A stretch of DNA of 64,000 nucleotides from Stigmatella erecta. Lineage in GTDB: Bacteria; Myxococcota; Myxococcia; Myxococcales; Myxococcaceae. The notes under the pieces are model-generated. The model worked only from the letters and a program-made list of their open reading frames with translations. It was not told the DNA's origin and did no database searches. Made by a program: the position numbers and the translations under genes. How positions within the stretch are numbered: position 1 is the first letter of the stretch; every line of letters starts with the position of its first letter. Where the stretch lies: NCBI RefSeq assembly GCF_900111745.1, contig NZ_FOIJ01000018.1:62001-126000 (forward strand), given 5' to 3'. Positions 53,855-60,247 of this stretch are shown here, one piece after another.

Positions 53855-54865
53855 TCAGCGGCAGATGGCCTCCAGCAAGTCCAGGGGCTGGAGCGGGAAG
53901 GGCGGGTGCGGCGGCTTGCGCGCCTGGATGACCTGCTCGATGAAGCTGTCGCCCCACGTCTGGGCGATGCCGGGGTCCTCGGCGTAGATGGGGTCCTCCA
54001 TCGCCGCGTCGAGGGTGATGAAGCGGACGCCCGCCTTCTCGTAGCTGGTGAGCAGCGCGTCCAGGGTGTCGGCCTGGAAGGAGCCCGCGTGCAGCAGCAG
54101 CACGTGGCGGATGCGGCGGCCGAACACCTGCTGCGCGGCGGCGTCCGCCCAGCGCAGGAAGGAGCGCGCGGTCTTCTGGTAGCCCTTGCGCAGCGACTCT
54201 TGAAGCTGGGGCTTGCCCTGGGCCGCGCAGCGGGCGGCGGCCTCGTTCCAGGCCCAGTCCCCGAAGTCGATGGTCACCTGCGCCACGCGGTAGCCCTTGC
54301 CGGCGAGGTGGGCGCGGATGGCGGTGCGCGACTCCGCGTCCACGCCCTCCTGGAGGAAGGGGTAGCGGAACGTCTTCCACGCGCGCTCCGGGGTGCCCGG
54401 GCCCGCCAGCTCGCGCAGCAGCGGCTCGTTGCGGTCGATGTCCTGGAGGTATGCCGCGAGCCCCACCTTCCCAAGGTCCACATGGGACCAGGTGTGGTTG
54501 CCCAGCAGGTTGCCCGCCGCGAGCCAGGTTTCGAGGACGGCCCGGTCCGCAGGCTGCTGCTCCACGAGCTGGCCGTTGACGTAGCCCACCGCGGACGGCA
54601 CGCCGTGCTTGCGCAGCGTGGCGTTGATGGACTCGATGACGGCCATGCGCGACACGCCGGGGAACGCCGGGCCGTGGCTGGGCAGATCATCGAACGTCAG
54701 CGCCACCTCCAGGGGAGGCGGGGGCGCGGCTTCGGCCGGGGGCGGGGCGGCGGAGGGCGTCATGAGCGGTTCCGGGCGCGCGGTGGCGCAAGCGCAGAAG
54801 GACAGCACCGTGACCGGGGCGAGCCAACCGGCCAGGCGCCGGAGCACGGGGAACAGCAAGGACAT
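53855..54865 (-). CDS. NodB-type polysaccharide deacetylase lipoprotein
   Basis: The 336-residue product has a lipoprotein-type signal (MSLLFPVLRRLAGWLAPVTV, lipobox FCAC), a short Pro/Ala linker, and the NodB motifs: LTFDDLPSHGP (catalytic Asp pair), the zinc-binding N-H-T-W-S-H and the RYPFLQEG motif 3, with HAGSFQADTLDALL near the end. Such CE4 enzymes deacetylate peptidoglycan, chitin or exopolysaccharide at the surface. It faces the export operon tail to tail with a 4-nt gap and is divergent from the glycosyltransferase at 54962. I see no evidence that it acts on the peptide. Confidence 0.85.
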   Translation of the reverse strand: MSLLFPVLRRLAGWLAPVTVLSFCACATARPEPLMTPSAAPPPAEAAPPPPLEVALTFDDLPSHGPAFPGVSRMAVIESINATLRKHGVPSAVGYVNGQLVEQQPADRAVLETWLAAGNLLGNHTWSHVDLGKVGLAAYLQDIDRNEPLLRELAGPGTPERAWKTFRYPFLQEGVDAESRTAIRAHLAGKGYRVAQVTIDFGDWAWNEAAARCAAQGKPQLQESLRKGYQKTARSFLRWADAAAQQVFGRRIRHVLLLHAGSFQADTLDALLTSYEKAGVRFITLDAAMEDPIYAEDPGIAQTWGDSFIEQVIQARKPPHPPFPLQPLDLLEAICR

Positions 54866-54961
54866 GAAGAACCTCGGCGAAGCGGGGCATGCCCGGCAGA
54901 GCCCGCCGAAGATGACACAATGGGGGTTCACGACAAGCACGGCTTGGCCCACTGTGCGGCC

Positions 54962-56398
54962 ATGCGCGTTGCCCTGCTCGGATTCGGTCCTCACCCCTGG
55001 CCCAGCGTGGAGCGGACCCGCCGCTTCTACGAGCGGGCGCTCTCCGCCCGCTTCACCCTGGACGTGGTGGAGGAGGGGACGCCGGTACCCGAGGGCGTGG
55101 ACGCCGTGCTCTCCTTCTCCGGCCGCTGGGGCTGGGAGGAGCGGCCCCGGGTACAGGTGCCGTTCCTCTTCGCGATGCATGGGGGGCCCATCCTGGAGCA
55201 GGAGGCCCTCGCCTCGCGGCTGGGCACGCTGGATCGCTCGGACGTGCTGCTCGTCAACTGCACCTCGGACATCGCCATCTTCCGCGAGGTGTTCGCCGGG
55301 CAGACGCCGCACCTGTGCCAGTTGCCCCTGCCGGGCGATGCGGCGCTCTTTCACCCGCGCGAGAAGACGGAGTGCCGCGAGCTGCTCGGCATCGAGTCCC
55401 ATGAGCTCGTGGTGGGTTTCGTCGGCCGGCTGGTGCCGCAGAAGAACGCGCACCGGTTCCTGCGCATGCTGGCGGAGCTGCGCCGGCGGCTGCACCCGCG
55501 CCGGGTGGCCGGCGTGGTGATTGGCAACTACTGGGTGGACTACCCCGTGCTGAACTACACCCCGGACTACCCGGGGGAGGTGGCCCGCCTCATCTCGGGG
55601 CTCCAGCTCACCGACGACGTGTTCTACTTCCCGGCCAACCTGGCGGACGAGGACCTGGCCTCGGCGTATGCCGCCATGGATGTCCTCATCCACCCCACGC
55701 ACTCCATCGACGAGAACTTCGGCTACGTGCCGGTGGAAGCCATGGCCTGCGGGGTGCCCGTGGTGGGCGCGGCGTATGGCGGGCTAAAGGACACCGTCGT
55801 CCCGGGGGAGACGGGGGAACTCATGCCCACCTGGGTGACGCGCTCCGGCCTGCGCTCGGACTTCCTGCATGGGGTGGACGCGGCGGAGCGGCTGCTCAAG
55901 GACGAGACGCTGCGCCAGCGCTTCTCCGAGGCAGCCGTGAGGCGGGCGCGCGCTCACTATAATGAGGAGACCTGTGCCCGCGTGCTGTGCGAGGCGGTGG
56001 AGGGCGCGGTGAAGGCCCGTAGGGAAGGGCCCGCCCGGCCCCTGGTGCTGGCTCCTCGGCCTCCCACGCCGGAGCCCTCGGGCCTGTTGCCGTCCCTGCC
56101 GGCGCCCTGGGAGTTCTACGCCCGCGAGGTGCGCCACTACGCGAGCGGCCCCGTGCCGGTGCCGGGGCCCCGCTCCCGCCTGTCCCTGGCGGCCCCGCTC
56201 ACCGAGGAGTCCCCGGGGGTGTGGCGGCTGGAGGACGCGGCGTGGCCCGCGCGCTTCCGGCTGGATGCGGCCGGGAGGGCCCTGGCCGAGCGCTGCCGCG
56301 AGCCCGTCACCGTGGCGGGGCTGGAGCGCGAGGGGCTCTGGCACCGCGAGCGGGTGGAGGATTTCCTCCAGCAGGGGCTGCTCCTGTGCGGAGATTGA
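54962..56398 (+). CDS. GT-B glycosyltransferase (GT1/GT4-like) with PqqD/RRE-like C-terminal domain
   Basis: The 478-residue protein has the GT-B core: N-terminal Rossmann (MRVALLGFGPHPWPSVERTR), the GRLVPQKNAHRFLRML sugar-nucleotide side, and the E-x7-E region NFGYVPVEAMACGVPVVGAA. After a Pro-rich linker (about 355-380), residues about 415-478 (PGVWRLEDAAWPARFRL, then AAGRALAERCREPVTVAG and RVEDFLQQGLLL) have the helix-and-strand spacing of PqqD-like RiPP recognition elements. I infer that this domain binds a peptide leader, which would make it a peptide-specific transferase. This is the weakest and most important assignment here; it needs profile comparison. Confidence 0.62.
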   Translation: MRVALLGFGPHPWPSVERTRRFYERALSARFTLDVVEEGTPVPEGVDAVLSFSGRWGWEERPRVQVPFLFAMHGGPILEQEALASRLGTLDRSDVLLVNCTSDIAIFREVFAGQTPHLCQLPLPGDAALFHPREKTECRELLGIESHELVVGFVGRLVPQKNAHRFLRMLAELRRRLHPRRVAGVVIGNYWVDYPVLNYTPDYPGEVARLISGLQLTDDVFYFPANLADEDLASAYAAMDVLIHPTHSIDENFGYVPVEAMACGVPVVGAAYGGLKDTVVPGETGELMPTWVTRSGLRSDFLHGVDAAERLLKDETLRQRFSEAAVRRARAHYNEETCARVLCEAVEGAVKARREGPARPLVLAPRPPTPEPSGLLPSLPAPWEFYAREVRHYASGPVPVPGPRSRLSLAAPLTEESPGVWRLEDAAWPARFRLDAAGRALAERCREPVTVAGLEREGLWHRERVEDFLQQGLLLCGD

Positions 56399-56430
56399 CG
56401 GGGCCGGGGCCCCGTGGCTTTGCTCCCCGG

Positions 56431-57297
56431 GTGAGCGCCCGTCCCGAACTGTCCATCATCATCCCCTGGAAAGACCGTCCCGAGCTGGGCATCACCCTGC
56501 GGCGCAACCGCCGCGTCTTCGTGGCGAATGGCTACGAGGTGCTGGTGGTGAGCTGCGGCGGCGCCCCGAAGCCCTTCCGGGAGCTGCTCAGCGCGCACCG
56601 CTTTCCGGGCCTGCGCGGCGTGGAGCTGCCGGACACCATGTTCAACAAGGGGCTGGCGCTCAACATCGGAGCGTCCCTGGCCCAGGCCGAGCGCCTCTTC
56701 TTCCTCGATGCGGACATCGTGCTGCGCGGCGACTTCCTGGGTGAGTCCATGAAGCGCCTGGGCACGAAGTACTTCCTCACCGTGGACCGCGTCTTCGAGT
56801 CCGAGAAGCCGGAGACCGAGCGCAGCTCGTACCTGCGCGAGCTGTCCTACGCGATGAGCTTCGTGGACAACAAGGGCCGCACCGCCCACGTGGAGACCAA
56901 CCACCTGAACCTGCGCGACGGCAGCCGCAGCGGCCCCGGCATGGTGCTGCTGCGCCGCAAGCACTTCGAGGCGGTGAACGGGATGAACTCGGACCTGTTC
57001 GGCTGGGGCTGGGAGGACCTGGACCTGCTCGTGCGCCTGCAATTGGAGCTGGGCCTGTCGCAGCGCAAGCACGGCAACATCGTCCACCTCTCCCACGGGG
57101 ACGACCGGAGAGACCTCGGCGGCGAGAGCCGGGGCATCAGCGAGCACCGCAACCTCGCCCGCTGCCTGGAGAACTACCAGCGCGGCCACTACTGGGGCAC
57201 GCGCGTGGACGACGTGCAGACGTGGGAAGGGCGCGCCGTCCGGGTCGAGCCCGAGCCCCGCAAGCGGGGCGGCAAGCCCCTCACGCCGGCCGCGTAG
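56431..57297 (+). CDS. GT-A glycosyltransferase (GT2-like, GT7C-type motif)
   Basis: The 288-residue product starts at the GTG at 56431, 32 nt after the GT-B gene. It has the GT-A signature ELSIIIPWKDRPELGITL, a DxD motif in LFFLDADIVLRGDFLG, and the WGWEDLDLLVRLQ sequence of the galactosyltransferase/GT7C C-terminal domain, found also in polypeptide GalNAc transferases. No membrane segment is present. Its position between the putative RRE-bearing transferase and the peptide genes suggests a second sugar addition. Its end overlaps the convergent 558-residue gene by 17 nt. Confidence 0.75.
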   Translation: MSARPELSIIIPWKDRPELGITLRRNRRVFVANGYEVLVVSCGGAPKPFRELLSAHRFPGLRGVELPDTMFNKGLALNIGASLAQAERLFFLDADIVLRGDFLGESMKRLGTKYFLTVDRVFESEKPETERSSYLRELSYAMSFVDNKGRTAHVETNHLNLRDGSRSGPGMVLLRRKHFEAVNGMNSDLFGWGWEDLDLLVRLQLELGLSQRKHGNIVHLSHGDDRRDLGGESRGISEHRNLARCLENYQRGHYWGTRVDDVQTWEGRAVRVEPEPRKRGGKPLTPAA

Positions 57298-58957
57298 GCG
57301 CGGACGCCCAGGGCTCCACGGGCACGGTCAACTGGGTGGCCGCCGTGTCGAGCGCCGAGAAGGTCTCGTCCACGAGCTGCTGGATGCCCTCCGCGACGGC
57401 CTCGGGCGCCAGCCCCTGGGGGAAGAGCACCTTCAGCCGGCCCCGGCCCTTGGACCAGTCTCCATCCCAGCGCACGTCCCGGCCGGGGAAGCGCCGGGCC
57501 ACGCGCTCCACCAGCTCCTTCACGCGCGGGCCCATGGGGCGCACCGCATCGCTCTCCAGGTGGATCTCCGCGCCCACGTCGCCGCCGTAGTCGAGCAGCT
57601 CGTAGTGCATGGCGCGCGGCCAGGACGGGGGGCCCATGCGGCGGAAGTGCGGGAAGCCGCCCCGGGCCTGGAGGTGGGGCGGGGCATGGCGCGAGTAGCG
57701 CGCGACGATGTCCTCGAATGCCGGGCGTCCCCCGGGCGCGGGCGGTGCCAGGGTGTAGAGCCCCTCCTCCACGGGCGAGGGCCCACGCGGCTCCAGGGAG
57801 ACGCCGGCTGGCAGGGGCGGCAGGGCGTCGAAGTCCACGGTGAAGCGCGCGAAGTCCTCCTGGGTGAGGGCCCGGCCCTCGGCGCGGGCGCGCTGCGCCT
57901 CCTGGAGCAGGGTGATGCCGCGGCGGTAGTGGCCGAAGTGCAGGAAGCACTCCTGGAAGTCCGTGTACGGCAGGAAGCGGGGCAGGGTGCGGTTGAGCCG
58001 GTTGGCCACGAAGGCCATGGCGTTCCAGTGCTCGGGCGCGATGGGATAGCCGGCCGCGTGCGCCAGCCCCGCCAGCTCGATGAGGTGCCCGGCGTAGTAG
58101 CAGTGGTTCTCCAGCGGGCTCTCGATGAGGATCGCCTCGCGCAGCTGGGTCAGCAGGGTGCCCGGCCCGGCCCGGCCGCCCGAGGCCGCGAGCACGTCCA
58201 CCTGCTCCAGCACCGCGCCCAGCAGGAAGAGGATGTCGAGCTGGCCCGACAGGAAGCCCTGGGCGTCCTCCCGGAAGCCCTCCATGCCGCGAATGCGCGC
58301 CGCCGCGGCGCAGAGCCCTTCCGTGAGGTGAACCTTGCGGCAGACCTCGAAGCCGCCGTAGTGGTGCGCCTCCACGGCGCATGCCAGCAGGGACTTCACG
58401 TCGTGGACGGCGTCGCCCATGAAGAAGGGCGCCTGGGCGGACTCGGGCTCCAGGTAGGCCAGGGCGAAGAGCAGGTGCCCCAGCTCGATGCCATCCGTCA
58501 CGTTGAGCTGGCGGCTGTTGAGGGCGATCTCCCGGAAGGAGGCGCGCGCGCCGGGCAGCGGGTGGCCCGGGGAGACGCCGGCCATGACCGTGTAGGCGAT
58601 GCCCTGCCAGGGGTGGAACTCGCCCTCGGGGTCTCTCTGGAGGATGAAGGGGCGCCCGGCCTCGTTGCGGTGGACGAAGGGCTCCAAGTGCTCCAGCAGG
58701 GGCCGGCCTCGCAGCCGCGCGTTGCCCCAGCCATTGAGCAGGTGGCCGGTGTGGGGCAGCGAGTCGCGCTCCAGGATTTCATCGATGTGCCGCCCCATCA
58801 TGTGGGCCAGCAGGTCTGACGCCGCCTGGCAGGCGTCCACCTCCAGGGCGCAGGGTTCGCGCCGCATCCGCTCCCGGAAGGCGTCGAACGCCTCTTGCTC
58901 ACGGGGGGACAGCTCGAAGGGCCACCAGAAGCGGTCGTCGGACGGGGATTCGGACAC
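57281..58957 (-). CDS. Protein of unknown family downstream of the peptide gene
   Basis: The 558-residue product starts at the GTG at 58957, behind a weak site, 72 nt after the peptide gene and beyond a hairpin. It is mainly alpha-helical and soluble. Residues 1-380 contain conserved-looking His/Cys clusters (HYGGFEVCRKVHLTEG, NHCYYAGHLIELAGLA, FQECFLHFGHYRRG). Residues 400-558 form a separate alpha/beta part (AMHYELLDYGGDVGAEIHLE, GRLKVLFPQGLAPEAVAEGI). No family is recognised. Its position and the lack of other genes in the transcript suggest a role in handling or modifying the peptide, such as immunity or maturation. This is inference. Confidence 0.55.
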   Translation of the reverse strand: MSESPSDDRFWWPFELSPREQEAFDAFRERMRREPCALEVDACQAASDLLAHMMGRHIDEILERDSLPHTGHLLNGWGNARLRGRPLLEHLEPFVHRNEAGRPFILQRDPEGEFHPWQGIAYTVMAGVSPGHPLPGARASFREIALNSRQLNVTDGIELGHLLFALAYLEPESAQAPFFMGDAVHDVKSLLACAVEAHHYGGFEVCRKVHLTEGLCAAAARIRGMEGFREDAQGFLSGQLDILFLLGAVLEQVDVLAASGGRAGPGTLLTQLREAILIESPLENHCYYAGHLIELAGLAHAAGYPIAPEHWNAMAFVANRLNRTLPRFLPYTDFQECFLHFGHYRRGITLLQEAQRARAEGRALTQEDFARFTVDFDALPPLPAGVSLEPRGPSPVEEGLYTLAPPAPGGRPAFEDIVARYSRHAPPHLQARGGFPHFRRMGPPSWPRAMHYELLDYGGDVGAEIHLESDAVRPMGPRVKELVERVARRFPGRDVRWDGDWSKGRGRLKVLFPQGLAPEAVAEGIQQLVDETFSALDTAATQLTVPVEPWASAPTRPA

Positions 58958-58982
58958 GGGCTCGGCTCGGAAAGGGGCAAGA

Positions 58983-59020
58983 GGGCTTTCGCCCGGGAAA
59001 AGGTCCCCGGGAGAAAGCCC
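58983..59020 (-). promoter_or_regulatory. Long intercistronic hairpin after the peptide gene
   Basis: GGGCTTTC (58983-58990) pairs with GAAAGCCC (59013-59020), and CCCGGG (58992-58997) with CCCGGG (59006-59011), with one mismatch between them and an 8-nt loop. This 14-bp stem stands 9 nt downstream of the peptide stop and 26 nt before the next start. No U-run follows, so it looks like a partial terminator or mRNA-stability element that would raise peptide over downstream protein, as in many bacteriocin operons. Confidence 0.6.
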
Positions 59021-59028
59021 AGGACTGA

Positions 59029-59193
59029 CTACTTGGACACGTCGGGCAGCTGGGGCTGCTCACAGCAGCCCTGGGTGCAGCAGCCACGGATGAGAGCTCC
59101 GCCCACGGTCTTGGACAGATCCTCACGGGTCAGCTTGCGGCCCGGGGTCCGGCCCTGGAACTTCTCGTTCTGTTCGGTCTTCTTGTCGCTCAT
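59029..59193 (-). CDS. Double-glycine-leader, Cys-rich peptide precursor (candidate RiPP)
   Basis: The ATG at 59193 has a perfect AAAGGAGG site (59202-59209) 8 nt before it. The 54-residue peptide starts MSDKKTEQNEKFQGR and its leader ends KLTREDLSKTVGG (residues 20-32). This fits the double-glycine leader: Leu at -12, an acidic residue at -8, Leu at -7 and Gly-Gly at -2/-1. Predicted cleavage after Gly32 leaves a 22-residue core that begins ALIRGCCTQGCCEQPQ, with vicinal cysteine pairs at 38-39 and 43-44. The core has few Ser/Thr for lanthionine, and no radical SAM gene is near. The C39 exporter (51655-53850) and the glycosyltransferases are the likely partners. A small metal-binding protein is the main alternative. 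Confidence 0.8.
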   Translation of the reverse strand: MSDKKTEQNEKFQGRTPGRKLTREDLSKTVGGALIRGCCTQGCCEQPQLPDVSK

Positions 59194-59224
59194 CGCATGC
59201 GCCTCCTTTCAAGGTCGCCTGGTG

Positions 59225-59254
59225 ACGCTAAGGGAAGCTCCTGGAAAGGGTCAA
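59225..59254 (-). promoter_or_regulatory. Putative promoter of the peptide gene
   Basis: On the minus strand TTGACC (59249-59254) resembles a -35 element, followed after 18 nt by TAGCGT (59225-59230), which keeps the T-A---T core of a -10. Transcription would begin near 59217, leaving a ~24-nt leader that includes the ribosome-binding site. The -35 element lies inside a palindrome. Confidence 0.4.
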
Positions 59255-59264
59255 TCCGTTGACC
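59249..59264. promoter_or_regulatory. Palindrome between divergent peptide and transferase genes
   Basis: GGTCAA-TCCG-TTGACC is a perfect inverted repeat (6-bp arms, 4-nt centre). Its two halves supply a TTGACC -35-like element on each strand, pointing to the peptide gene on one side and the GT-A-like gene on the other. It is well placed as an operator controlling both. Confidence 0.5.
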
Positions 59265-59293
59265 TGGAAGGGCAGGCCCGCCGAAATGCTCCC

Positions 59294-60154
59294 ATGGACA
59301 CGGAACGGCGGGACGAGCAAGCGCACCGGGCACCCGGGATGGCCTTCACCATCATGCACGCGGCGTTCGACACGGGCCGCGCGGGAATGTTGCGGCGTCT
59401 GGAGGAAGCACTCCGCGCGGAGCTGGGCGAGCGCGACCAGCTGCACGTGGAGCGTGACACCGTGCGGCGCGGCGTCTGGTCCGTGGCGAGCGCCTGCTGG
59501 GAGTGGGGCATCGCGCGGGCCGCTCAGGGCATCACCCACGTGGTGGTGCTCAACGACGATGCCGAGCCCTGCCCGGGCTTCGTGGAGGCCGTGCGGGGGG
59601 CGCTGGCGGCACGGCCTCTGCACCCGGTGTGCTTTTATTCCAACCACGAGACGGCCCTCCTGGCCTACGAGCAGGGAGATGCGTGGTGGACCTCCGATGA
59701 TGGCCTGGTGGGCGTCACGTGTGCGCTGCCCGTGACGCTGGCCCGGGACTTCCTGGCGTGGGAGCGGGTCTCCCTGGTGGAGCGTCCCTTCCCGGGGATG
59801 CCCGACGATGCGCGCCTGAACATCTGGGCCATGGCCCACGAGCGCCCCATCTGGCACGCCCGCGGGTTGGTGGAGCACGGCGCGCCCGCCACGAGCCTCG
59901 TGGGCAATGATGGCCACGAAGGGCGGCGCTCCCTCACGCCGGTGCCCGCCACGCGAGAGGAGGCGCTGGCCATCGACTGGAGCCAGGGCCTCGAAGCACC
60001 GCTGCATGATTTGGTGTACGGACGCTCGCCCATCCATTTGCTCCACGAGGTGAAGCCCGAGGTGCGCGAGCGCATGGGGCTGGAGCGCATCGTCGACCAG
60101 CTCTGGGGCGAAGAGGCCCCCCAGGCCCGCGCCTTCTACGGACGGAAGCGCTGA
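59294..60154 (+). CDS. GT-A-like protein (third putative glycosyltransferase)
   Basis: The 286-residue product starts at the ATG at 59294, although the in-frame ATG at 59339 (MAFTIMHAAF) is also plausible given the promoter position. It has a GT-A-type core: FTIMHAAFDTGRAGMLRRLE, ITHVVVLNDDAEPCPGFVEA with a DD(A) nucleotide-sugar site, and SDDGLVGVTCALPVTLARDF. Family membership is weaker than for the GT at 56431. It is divergent from the peptide gene and shares the palindrome. It may act on the peptide or on unrelated glycans. Confidence 0.58.
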   Translation: MDTERRDEQAHRAPGMAFTIMHAAFDTGRAGMLRRLEEALRAELGERDQLHVERDTVRRGVWSVASACWEWGIARAAQGITHVVVLNDDAEPCPGFVEAVRGALAARPLHPVCFYSNHETALLAYEQGDAWWTSDDGLVGVTCALPVTLARDFLAWERVSLVERPFPGMPDDARLNIWAMAHERPIWHARGLVEHGAPATSLVGNDGHEGRRSLTPVPATREEALAIDWSQGLEAPLHDLVYGRSPIHLLHEVKPEVRERMGLERIVDQLWGEEAPQARAFYGRKR

Positions 60155-60247
60155 GAGGCGCTGGCCCCTCCATAACGTGACGCGTCCCAGTGTCGCCAGA
60201 AACGGGGCTAGACTGGCCTCTGCCTGAAGCAGCAGGGCGGGATTTTC

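Noticed and set aside
53855-54865. Deacetylase as part of the peptide system
   Set aside because: It is a typical NodB lipoprotein acting on glycans and lies on the opposite strand; no specific link is visible.
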